Positions 7,617-14,332 of a DNA stretch of 32,404 nucleotides are shown here, piece by piece. The notes beneath the pieces were generated by a model. The model saw nothing but the letters and a program-made list of their open reading frames with translations, was not told where the DNA came from and ran no database searches. How positions within the stretch are numbered: position 1 is the stretch's first letter; the number at the start of each line of letters is the position of its first letter. Source of the stretch: Kribbella albertanoniae (GTDB lineage: Bacteria; Actinomycetota; Actinomycetes; Propionibacteriales; Kribbellaceae); assembly GCF_004348455.1 (NCBI RefSeq), contig NZ_SMKA01000071.1, forward strand, positions 1 through 32,404. Direction: 5' to 3'. A program made the translations under genes and the position numbers.

Positions 7617-9032
7617 TTAGAGGGTGATGGACCAGTTCGTGAGGGTGCCGGAGTCGCCGGGGCCGTTGTCGCCGATGCGCAGGGTCCAGGTGCCGGCGGC
7701 GGTCTCGTTGGCGGCGACGTCGTACGTCTTGCTGGCCGGCAGCGGGTGGCAACTGAAGCCGCCGCTGCGCTGCAGGTAGTACCAGCGGCCGCTCGGGGAG
7801 ACCAGGCTGATGTTGAGGTCCTCGAGGCAGGTGTGGTTGCCCTCGACCTTCACCTTGACCGGGCTCGCGGTGCGTCCGGTCGCGGTCGACTTGAGTGGGC
7901 TGACCGTGGTCTGGAAGTCGCGGATCGGGTAGTCCGTGGCGTTACTGAAGGTCCGCTCAACCGGGTCAGGATCGGGGTCAGGGTCCGGATCGCCAGAACC
8001 GGTGAGCAGAGTCAGGTTCCATTTGGTGAGCGCCTCGGAGACCGGCTGGAAGATCGAGTTGTCCTGGTCACCCGTCACGCAGGACGAGTTGCCACCGGAG
8101 TGCAGACCGACCGCTTTGTCGCCGCGCAGCCACGCACCACCGGAGTCACCACCCTGAGAACAGGCCGACGTCGTCGTCAGCCCCTCGATCACGACGTTGC
8201 CGTAGTCGATCGTCTGGTTGACCGCACTGACCTTGCCGCACTCCCAGTTCGGCGCAGTGTTGCCGGAGTGGCAGACCGTGTCGCCGACGATCGCCTCGGC
8301 CGCTCCGGTGACGGTGACTGCGGGCTGACCCCAGGTGTTGACGTTCGGCGAGGTAGTCCAGCCGGCCTCGGTGACTGCGACAACACCCATGTCACCTTCG
8401 CGCGCGTTCACGCTACGGCTGCCACCGACGTTCGACGTACCGAGCTTGTTGCTCTGACCACTTGCGCCGTACGCCGCCTGGTTCGCATCGTTGGTGCAGT
8501 GGCCTGCCGTCACGAAGTGCTTGTTGCCCTGGGCATCCGTTGCCGGGAACCCGACGGAACAGTTGGATTCACCGCCCGGCCACCACGGGTCGCCCGGGTT
8601 CACCTCGCCGGCCTGCTGGCGGAACGTCGTCGCCACAGACTCCACCCGTACGCCGTCCAGTCCGCGGAAGGCATCGCTGCCCCCGCGCGCCTTGACCACG
8701 ACCTGGTTCGTCACCGGGTCGATTCCCCAGCTGCGCAGGTTGTTCTGCCCACGGGCGATCTGGTCGACCTTGGCCAGCAGCCCATCCAGCTGCTGCTGGC
8801 TGCGAGTGACGTACTTCGGGCTGGCACCAGCAGCCCGAGCCTGAGCGGCGGCCGCATCGCTGGTCACGGCAACCACCAGGCGGCCGTTCTCGATCCAGCG
8901 ACCGGCCTGGCCGGCACTGGACGCCAGCGCCGCCGAGACCTGGTGCGGTTCGGGCGGTGCGGCACTCGACTGGGTCGGCACAGCGACCAGGCTGCCACTC
9001 AGCAGCAGGATCGCGGGGACTCTCGTTCGCAT
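7617..9032 (-). CDS. Secreted streptogrisin-like S1 serine protease with C-terminal P/Homo B domain
   Basis: The 471-residue preproprotein has a Sec signal peptide (residues 1 to about 24, ending QSSA), an alpha-lytic-type pro-region (about 25-153) and a chymotrypsin-fold catalytic domain with the triad His178 (TAGHC), Asp214 (GDMGVV) and Ser297 (GGDSGGA). Paired cysteines 158/179, 254/265 and 291/318 suggest three disulfides. A (DP)n linker at 348-357 leads to a P/proprotein-convertase-type domain (359-471) containing PIRDF, DLNISLVSPSG, AAGTWTLRIGDN and GTLTNWSI. Streptogrisins self-process and degrade extracellular protein. The P domain usually stabilises subtilisin-like convertases. GGAGGAG just upstream of the ATG at 9032 fixes the start. 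Confidence 0.95.
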   Translation of the reverse strand: MRTRVPAILLLSGSLVAVPTQSSAAPPEPHQVSAALASSAGQAGRWIENGRLVVAVTSDAAAAQARAAGASPKYVTRSQQQLDGLLAKVDQIARGQNNLRSWGIDPVTNQVVVKARGGSDAFRGLDGVRVESVATTFRQQAGEVNPGDPWWPGGESNCSVGFPATDAQGNKHFVTAGHCTNDANQAAYGASGQSNKLGTSNVGGSRSVNAREGDMGVVAVTEAGWTTSPNVNTWGQPAVTVTGAAEAIVGDTVCHSGNTAPNWECGKVSAVNQTIDYGNVVIEGLTTTSACSQGGDSGGAWLRGDKAVGLHSGGNSSCVTGDQDNSIFQPVSEALTKWNLTLLTGSGDPDPDPDPDPVERTFSNATDYPIRDFQTTVSPLKSTATGRTASPVKVKVEGNHTCLEDLNISLVSPSGRWYYLQRSGGFSCHPLPASKTYDVAANETAAGTWTLRIGDNGPGDSGTLTNWSITL

Positions 9033-9108
9033 GGTGCACTCCTCCGGTTGGGACGGTGCACCGAACCTAGGAGCGCGACCGGCAAGTGAAAATCGCCGGA
9101 ACCCCTTT

Positions 9109-9137
9109 CACAGTTAACTAAACGGCCTTAACAGTTC
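9109..9137. promoter_or_regulatory. Candidate regulator sites upstream of the protease
   Basis: CAGTTAACT (9111-9119) and TTAACAGTT (9128-9136) lie 80-105 bp upstream of the protease start, overlapping the stop of the XRE regulator gene. The same building blocks, TTAACTGT and TTAACAG, recur fused at 10069-10082 in front of the regulator gene itself. Such AT-rich words are rare in this GC-rich DNA. Binding by the neighbouring regulator is an inference. Confidence 0.45.
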
Positions 9138-10038
9138 ACACCCAAGTCCAGCGGAACCCGTGTCGGCCAGGCCCGAAGTTCAGTACGACGTCGTGCACCT
9201 CAGGCGCGACATCGACCACGCGCGTCTGCTCCGCACCGTCGTCCAGCTGCGAGAACGCCGTACAGGTGGCCGGCAGCACGTCCGGGTCGAAGCAGAGCTC
9301 GAGCACGAACTCACGCACCGGCAGCCGGAACTTGCGCTCGTAGTTCGTCGCCGGTGGATAAGGCGCGACGTTCACCAGTTCGTGCTCGGTGATCACTGTC
9401 TCGCCCTTGCGCAGTGGGCGGTCGAAAAGCAGCTCAGCAACGAGCAGTCCGTCCTCAGGACGCCGTACCGTCCGGCCGAGCGAGCAGTGCCGGAGCGGCC
9501 AGATGTCCGGCAGCGGGCGGTCATGCTCGTCCAGATGCATGATCACCACCCACCTGTCCGGTCCGTCCGCCTCAGCACGCAGCACCTGCCGGGAGTGGTA
9601 CGAACGCTCACCGCGGTCCGCACCGATGAACACCCGGTCGTGCTGACTGATGCGGGTCAGCCGCTCGTCCCAGTGGATGTCCACCTCGCGCACCGCCGCT
9701 TCAACCGCACCAGGACGAGGCCAGTACGCCGCTACGTCCGGCCGATCGGGGACAGTGCTCAGCCAGCGACCGCGCGGGCGCGGTGGCCCCAGCGACGCGG
9801 ACAGGGTGCCGACGGGGACCTCCAGCACCTCCTCCAGCAGCGCGACCGCAGTAAGCGAGTCCCGGCGCTCCGGACGTGAGCGGCCGGACTGCCAGTAGCT
9901 CAAGGTGGCCATGCTGACCGACACGCCCTGCACCAGCAGCCGCTCGCGGATCCGCTCCAGGCCGAGTCCGCGCGCCTGGATGGCCGCGCGCAGCACCTCG
10001 GCAAACTCGCGCTCGCCCATGGTCGCGACCATAGGCAC
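9136..10038 (-). CDS. XRE-type helix-turn-helix transcriptional regulator
   Basis: The 300-residue protein has an N-terminal helix-turn-helix region (about residues 10-60: AIQARGLGLERIRERL...SMATLSYWQSGRSRPER, the typical Cro/XRE recognition-helix end), followed by a roughly 220-residue beta-rich C-terminal domain of unknown function with many Asp, Glu, His and Arg residues. The C-terminal part may sense a ligand; I do not recognise it. The GTG at 10038 has GAGG 7-8 nt upstream; ATGs at 10032 and 10020 are alternatives. The gene sits directly upstream of the secreted protease on the same strand, and similar palindromic sites precede both genes, so it plausibly regulates the protease and itself. 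Confidence 0.8.
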   Translation of the reverse strand: MPMVATMGEREFAEVLRAAIQARGLGLERIRERLLVQGVSVSMATLSYWQSGRSRPERRDSLTAVALLEEVLEVPVGTLSASLGPPRPRGRWLSTVPDRPDVAAYWPRPGAVEAAVREVDIHWDERLTRISQHDRVFIGADRGERSYHSRQVLRAEADGPDRWVVIMHLDEHDRPLPDIWPLRHCSLGRTVRRPEDGLLVAELLFDRPLRKGETVITEHELVNVAPYPPATNYERKFRLPVREFVLELCFDPDVLPATCTAFSQLDDGAEQTRVVDVAPEVHDVVLNFGPGRHGFRWTWV

Positions 10039-10066
10039 GCGGGGCCTCGGTGACCAGAGCGTGGAC

Positions 10067-10083
10067 GCTTAACTGTTAACAGC
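10067..10083. promoter_or_regulatory. Palindromic site GCTTAACTGTTAACAGC upstream of the XRE gene
   Basis: The site holds the perfect 10-bp palindrome CTGTTAACAG (10073-10082) preceded by TTAACTG. It lies about 30 bp upstream of the regulator start, in the intergenic region shared with the divergent CobW-like gene. Its elements match those in front of the protease at 9109-9137, which suggests autoregulation. This is a candidate operator only. Confidence 0.5.
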
Positions 10084-10100
10084 AAGGGAGAAGCGATTTC

Positions 10101-10136
10101 GCGGGAAAGCGGGAAAATTCCCGTACTGGCGGGAAA
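10101..10136. repeat. Three copies of GCGGGAAA in the divergent promoter region
   Basis: GCGGGAAA occurs at 10101, 10109 and 10129. The second copy forms the near-palindrome CGGGAAAATTCCCG. The cluster lies 20-55 bp upstream of the -35 element of the CobW-like gene and could be an activator or repressor site for either divergent gene. Confidence 0.4.
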
Positions 10137-10154
10137 GTCGGCCCACCCCAGCCC

Positions 10155-10183
10155 TGGACTGATGAAAACCGTTTTCATATACT
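10155..10183 (+). promoter_or_regulatory. Leaderless promoter with Zur box in the spacer
   Basis: A -35-like TGGACT (10155-10160) and a -10 TATACT (10178-10183) are separated by 17 bp. The spacer contains TGAAAACCGTTTTCA (10163-10177), a 7-1-7 palindrome with the form of actinobacterial Zur boxes (known type TGAAAATnATTTTCA). The -10 ends 6 nt before the ATG at 10190, so transcription should start at or next to the start codon, giving a leaderless mRNA. A repressor here would block RNA polymerase directly. Zur assignment rests on motif form plus the identity of the gene. Confidence 0.7.
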
Positions 10184-10189
10184 CGCTCC

Positions 10190-11269
10190 ATGACCGCCCA
10201 CGCGAAGACCCCTCTGTCCCTGCTGGTCGGGCTGTCAACGACGCTCCGGCAGCCCGTTCTCGACGCGATGCTGGATGCGACCACGGTGGCCGTGGTGGTC
10301 GATCAGGACGACCTCGCCGAGCGCGGTGTGCTCAACTGGCGCGTGCTCGATGCGACCGGCCCGATCGACGCCGGTGAGTTCACCGTCGGCGACGACTGCG
10401 GCGCCTGCCAGCTCATCGAGTCCCTGATGCCGCTGCTGGAGACCCTGGTCGCGCGGAAGCACTGGGACCACGTCGTACTGTCCGCTCCCCCAGCCATGGA
10501 GGCGCGTCCGCTGGCGTCCACCCTGGTCGCCCTGTTGCCGGAGATCACCGTCGACACGGTCACCTGCGTAGTCGACGCCGTACTGGTGGTGGAGCAGCTG
10601 TCCGGCGACGAACTGCTCGACGAACGCGGTCTGGCGCTCGGACTGCCAGACCGGCGTAACGTGGCCGAGCTGACCGCCCGCCAGATCGAGTACGCCGATG
10701 TCTGCGTACTGGCCAACGCCCACCGCAGTAAGGCGCCGGACCGGCTGCACAACCTGCTGCTGCACCTCAACCCGCGCACCACCGTGGTCATGGCCGACGC
10801 GAGCGGCGCACCAGATGGGCCGGTGGCACGGACTGGGCTGTTCAACTTCGCAGCTGCAGAGTCGTGGGCCGGTGACCTGGCCGCGGCCGACCGGGTGCAG
10901 CCGAGCGGTGAGGGCGTGACCACTGTGCTCTGGCGGTCCACGAGGCCGCTGCACCCGGCGCGGTTGAACGAAGCACTCGAGGACATCGTCGACAACGTCG
11001 TACGGAGCAGAGGTGTGGTGTGGCTGGCTAACCGACCCACGCAGCGTGTGCGCTGGGAGTCTGCCGGTTACAGCGCCTCGCTCGGCACACTGGGCGAGTG
11101 GTCGGACACTGAGCACCTGGCCGAGTGCACAGTGGTTGCTACTGGCATGGGACTCGACCCGGCCCGCCTGCAGTCCATTCTCGACGCCTGCCTGCTGACG
11201 GAGTCCGAGCTGGCCAGTCTGGACTGGAAGGAGCTCGAGGACCCGTTCGCCGGCGTGCTACCCCAGTAG
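10190..11269 (+). CDS. CobW/G3E-family protein with degenerate P-loop, Mrf (Rv0106)-like
   Basis: The 359-residue protein has the CobW/YciC layout: an N-terminal GTPase-like domain and a C-terminal CobW domain (about 245-310, with STRPLHPARLNEALED...GVVWLANRP..WESAG). The P-loop is not functional in the usual sense: the canonical GxxGxGKT position reads VGLSTTLRQP, without the Lys. The metal-binding CxCC motif is reduced to Cys70 and Cys73 (DDCGACQLIE). As I recall them, mycobacterial Rv0106 and Mrf are likewise degenerate and share the WLANRP/WESAG region. Mrf is Zur-repressed and recruits a hibernation factor to zinc-free ribosomes. The Zur-type box just upstream supports this. No alternative ribosomal protein genes are nearby. 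The 3' end overlaps the convergent gene by 12 bp. Confidence 0.75.
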   Translation: MTAHAKTPLSLLVGLSTTLRQPVLDAMLDATTVAVVVDQDDLAERGVLNWRVLDATGPIDAGEFTVGDDCGACQLIESLMPLLETLVARKHWDHVVLSAPPAMEARPLASTLVALLPEITVDTVTCVVDAVLVVEQLSGDELLDERGLALGLPDRRNVAELTARQIEYADVCVLANAHRSKAPDRLHNLLLHLNPRTTVVMADASGAPDGPVARTGLFNFAAAESWAGDLAAADRVQPSGEGVTTVLWRSTRPLHPARLNEALEDIVDNVVRSRGVVWLANRPTQRVRWESAGYSASLGTLGEWSDTEHLAECTVVATGMGLDPARLQSILDACLLTESELASLDWKELEDPFAGVLPQ

Positions 11270-11941
11270 CGGCAGGCGGTCCGCGTGCTGGCCGAGCATG
11301 TCGAGGTCTGAGTCGTCCAGCGGCAGCCGGCCCGTGCCTTTGAGCACGTACGTCGTGGTGTCCCAATCGATCACGTCCCATGCCGCCGGGCCGAACAGCC
11401 CGTCCAGGGTGCGCGCAGTGACGCGAAGCGCCTCTGGATCGGGCTCCGGTGCGTCGGGAAGGTTCAGCGTCAGGTCGAGGTGGTGGACGGTTGCCTCCAG
11501 CACCAGCGTTGCGACAAAGTCCCGCACCTCCAGCACATGCCCCTGCGTCTCCACACGGCCCTCCGCAAGCGCAGCAGCCCGTACGGCGGCCTCCGACACC
11601 TCACGCCAGTGCTGCACCAGTACGCCGGGCTTGCGGTACGCCGCTGCCACACCGCGCACGAAGCTCGTGTCCTCGTCAGAACCCGGCGGGAAGTCACGCC
11701 AGTAGCTCACGAAGTCCCGGTCCGGGGCAGCCACGGCCGGGCTGGCAAAAGCGATCAGGGCGCGCTGAGCGTCGTACAGGATGTGCACTAGCAGCGGGCC
11801 GACCGGCATACCGGAGCACCTGGTCTCGCGGGCAAAGTCTGCAGTGCTCAGATCCTGCACCGTCTCGGTGAGCAGCCCGTAGGCGCGGCCCAGTGTGCTC
11901 GCCAGTCCCCGCGGCAACGCACCACGTTCGGGTGCTCTCAT
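11258..11941 (-). CDS. Mycothiol-dependent maleylpyruvate isomerase / DinB-like metal-binding protein
   Basis: The 227-residue protein belongs to the mycothiol-dependent maleylpyruvate isomerase N-terminal (DinB-like four-helix bundle) family. Candidate metal ligands are His53 (LLVHILYDAQ), Glu149 and His153 (LVLEATVHHLDL), with the E-x3-H spacing of the characterised enzyme. Family members isomerise or conjugate small molecules with mycothiol, the actinobacterial thiol, but many have no known substrate. AGGAGG lies a few nt upstream of the ATG at 11941. It follows the HpcH/HpaI aldolase gene in the same frame across a 9-bp tandem repeat and is probably the last gene of the catabolic operon. 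Confidence 0.85.
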   Translation of the reverse strand: MRAPERGALPRGLASTLGRAYGLLTETVQDLSTADFARETRCSGMPVGPLLVHILYDAQRALIAFASPAVAAPDRDFVSYWRDFPPGSDEDTSFVRGVAAAYRKPGVLVQHWREVSEAAVRAAALAEGRVETQGHVLEVRDFVATLVLEATVHHLDLTLNLPDAPEPDPEALRVTARTLDGLFGPAAWDVIDWDTTTYVLKGTGRLPLDDSDLDMLGQHADRLPLLG

Positions 11942-11950
11942 CCGGACCTC

Positions 11951-11983
11951 CTAGCCGAACTAGCCGAACTAGCCGAACTAGCT
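11951..11983. repeat. 9-bp tandem repeat CTAGCCGAA, about 3.5 copies, containing in-frame stops
   Basis: Three full units plus a partial fourth fill the gap between the aldolase and isomerase-like genes. Read on the minus strand it is TAG TTC GGC repeated, so the aldolase stop is followed by three further in-frame TAG codons. The isomerase-like ATG is in the same frame 13 codons later. The CTAG tetranucleotide is normally rare in bacterial DNA. Confidence 0.9.
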
Positions 11984-12727
11984 GCGTGCAATCCGCAGAT
12001 GCTCAGTCGCGACGGCCTCCAGGTGACTGAGGTCGGAGGAGACCGTGGCGAACGTGTATCCCTGTTCCAAACGCAGTCTGGCGTTCTCTCCGTCGAACGT
12101 GTGGATGCCGACCGCTATTCCGGCAGCCGTAGCGGTCTTGGCGATCAGCGCGATCGCCTCCTCGAACGGACCGGCGATCTCAGGGTCGCCCGGGTAGCGA
12201 GCACCGAGAGACAGGCTCAGATCGGCCGGACCGACGTACAGGCCGTCCAGTCCGGGCGTTGCACAGATCTCGGCGACGTTCTCGAGCGCCTGGGCCGTCT
12301 CGATCATCGCCAGCACCACAGTGACCTTGTTGGCCTCGGCCGGTGCCGGATCGATCCGTAGCGCGGACCGCATCGGCCCGAACGACCGCCTGCCGAGCGG
12401 TGGGTACTTAGCCGACCGCACCGCCCGGGCCACGTCCTCGGCGGTGTCGATCAGCGGGATGATCACCCCGAAAGCACCTGCGTCCAGAGCACGCCCGATC
12501 GGCGTCGGGTCGTTCGCCTCCACCCGCACCAGCCCAGCGGACCCACCGGCATCAATCGCCAGCAGTCCGTTCAGCAACCCCTGGTAACCGATCAGACCGT
12601 GCTGGCCGTCGAGCACTACGTAGTCATAGCCCGCCCGCGCAATCCGCTCGGTCGCGGGCGGCGCATCCAGCGTCACCCAGTAGCCAACCTGCTGCTGCCG
12701 ATTCCGTAAACGCTCAGCGAAGGTCAC
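11978..12727 (-). CDS. HpcH/HpaI family class II pyruvate aldolase
   Basis: The 249-residue TIM-barrel protein has the family landmarks: VVLDGQHG with His43, LVRVEANDP with Arg68, GAFGVIIPLIDTAEDV, LAMIETAQALENV with the metal-binding Glu143, and LYVGPADLSLSLG with Asp169. The family cleaves 4-hydroxy-2-oxoacids to pyruvate and an aldehyde, or acts on acyl-CoA lyase substrates. The exact substrate is not clear. It sits directly downstream of the carboxyltransferase gene (9-bp gap) in the operon position where mycobacteria place a CitE-like lyase. The start is a GTG at 12727 with a weak ribosome site, consistent with coupling to the upstream gene. Confidence 0.9.
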   Translation of the reverse strand: MTFAERLRNRQQQVGYWVTLDAPPATERIARAGYDYVVLDGQHGLIGYQGLLNGLLAIDAGGSAGLVRVEANDPTPIGRALDAGAFGVIIPLIDTAEDVARAVRSAKYPPLGRRSFGPMRSALRIDPAPAEANKVTVVLAMIETAQALENVAEICATPGLDGLYVGPADLSLSLGARYPGDPEIAGPFEEAIALIAKTATAAGIAVGIHTFDGENARLRLEQGYTFATVSSDLSHLEAVATEHLRIARS

Positions 12728-12736
12728 ACCTACACC

Positions 12737-14263
12737 CTAGACCGGCGGCACTCCGTGACGCCGAGTGGAGAAGTGCCGGTCCTTGGACTGGGCGGCGCCC
12801 AGGCGGGCGATCAGGTCATTGCGCAGGTCCTCCGGCTCGACGATCGCGTCGATCACCAGGTCGGCGGCCAGCCGGAGGATGTCGATGTCGGTCTCGTACT
12901 CCTCGCGCAGTTTCGAGACGTACTCGACCCGCTCGGTCTCGTCGGCGATCTCCTGGATCTTGTTGTAGTACACGGCGTTGATCGCCGCCTCCGGCCCCAT
13001 CACCGCGATCTTCGCGGTCGGCAGCGCGATACACGCGTCCGGCGAGAAGCCGGGACCGCACATCGCGTAAAGACCCGCGCCGTACGCCTTGCGCACGATC
13101 ACCGAGACCGTCGGGACGGTCGCCTCCGACACCGCGGTGATCATCTTCGCGCCGTGCCGGATGATGCCGGCCCGCTCTACCTCGCTGCCGATCATGAAGC
13201 CCGGTACGTCGCACAGATAGATCAGCGGCACGTTGAACGCGTCGCACAACCAGATGAACCGGGCCGCCTTGTCCGCCGAGTCGACGAACAGTACGCCGCC
13301 CTTGACCGCCGGCTGGTTGGCCACGAACCCGACCACCTGGCCGGCCAACAGACCGAACCCGACGACCAGCTCCGGCGCGTACGCGGGCTTGATCTCGAAG
13401 AAGGTGTCCGCGTCCGTGATCGCGTCGATCACGTCATGGATGTCGAACCCGACACTCTCCTCCACCGGCACCAGGTCGCGGGTGAAATCACGGCCCGGCT
13501 CAGAGGCGTCGTACGACGGCGGTCGCGCCCGCCACGAACCGGGGAGGTAGGAGAAGTACTGCTTGGCCAGCTCGATCGCCTCGGTGTCGTCGGAGGCGAG
13601 CAGATCACCACAGCCGGAGACGCTGGTGTGCATCCGGGCGCCGCCCATCTCCTCCAGCGTCACCTTCTCACCGACGACCATCTCGGCCATCCGGGGTGAG
13701 CCCAGGTACATCGAGGCGTTGCCGTCGACCATGATCACCAGGTCGCAGAACGCCGGGATGTACGCACCGCCGGCCGCGGACGGGCCGAACAGGCAGCAGA
13801 TCTGCGGCACCTTGCCGGACAGCGCGACCTGGTTGTGGAAGATCCGCCCGGCGCCGCGGCGGCCTGGGAACAGCTGCACCTGGTCGGTGATCCGGGCGCC
13901 CGCGGAGTCGATCAGCCAGAAGATCGGCAGCTCGTCGCGGAGCGCCACCTCGGTGATCCGGACGATCTTCTCGACCGTCCGCGCACCCCAGGAGCCCGCC
14001 TTCACGGTCGGGTCGTTCGCCACGATCAGCGCCGGCCGGCCGTCGACGAGCGCGCGGCCCGTGACCACGCCGTCAGCCGGCAGACCGGCGTTCAGCGCGT
14101 TGGCGAGCTGCGCCTCCTCGACGAAGCTGCCCTCGTCGACGAGCAGCGCGATCCGGTCGCGGACGTACAGCTTGTTCTGACTGTCGAGCTTGGCCTTGGC
14201 CTTCTCGGGCGGCGCCAGAGTCGCCTCGCGGGCCGTCTTCACCTCGGTCCAGTGATCCCTCAT
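12737..14263 (-). CDS. Acyl-CoA carboxylase beta subunit (carboxyltransferase), AccD1/MccB-like
   Basis: The 508-residue protein carries both carboxyltransferase half-domains: N-terminal GRRGAGRIFHNQ, FGPSAAGGAYIPAF (oxyanion hole), MGGARMHTSVSGCGD, and C-terminal CDVPGFMIGSEVERAG and GAGLYAMCGPGFSPD. It transfers CO2 from carboxybiotin to an acyl-CoA, most likely methylcrotonyl-CoA (leucine breakdown) or a related acyl-CoA, given the adjacent acyl-CoA dehydrogenase and MerR regulator. The ATG at 14263 has GAAAGG about 6 nt upstream, so a longer in-frame start at 14305 was rejected. The biotin-carrying alpha subunit, often encoded next door, is absent from the window and must be supplied elsewhere. 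Confidence 0.93.
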   Translation of the reverse strand: MRDHWTEVKTAREATLAPPEKAKAKLDSQNKLYVRDRIALLVDEGSFVEEAQLANALNAGLPADGVVTGRALVDGRPALIVANDPTVKAGSWGARTVEKIVRITEVALRDELPIFWLIDSAGARITDQVQLFPGRRGAGRIFHNQVALSGKVPQICCLFGPSAAGGAYIPAFCDLVIMVDGNASMYLGSPRMAEMVVGEKVTLEEMGGARMHTSVSGCGDLLASDDTEAIELAKQYFSYLPGSWRARPPSYDASEPGRDFTRDLVPVEESVGFDIHDVIDAITDADTFFEIKPAYAPELVVGFGLLAGQVVGFVANQPAVKGGVLFVDSADKAARFIWLCDAFNVPLIYLCDVPGFMIGSEVERAGIIRHGAKMITAVSEATVPTVSVIVRKAYGAGLYAMCGPGFSPDACIALPTAKIAVMGPEAAINAVYYNKIQEIADETERVEYVSKLREEYETDIDILRLAADLVIDAIVEPEDLRNDLIARLGAAQSKDRHFSTRRHGVPPV

Positions 14264-14332
14264 GACTGCCTTTCTACCTGTAACGTCCGAAAACACGCCG
14301 ACCACGCACCACAGATCTTCGGACGCTGTGGC

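Noticed and set aside
7332..9089. 585-codon open frame on the plus strand
   Set aside because: It is antisense to the streptogrisin-like protease, which has an intact triad and signal peptide. The plus-strand frame has no recognisable content.
10163..10177. Reading TGAAAACCGTTTTCA as a LacI-type operator
   Set aside because: A LacI site would centre on CG with flanking sequence of even symmetry. This site has 7-1-7 odd symmetry like Zur boxes, and the gene it controls is of a Zur-regulated type. LacI binding is not fully excluded.
12755..13699. 314-codon open frame on the plus strand
   Set aside because: It is the antisense shadow of the carboxyltransferase gene; the product is rich in Arg, Asp, His and Val without motifs.
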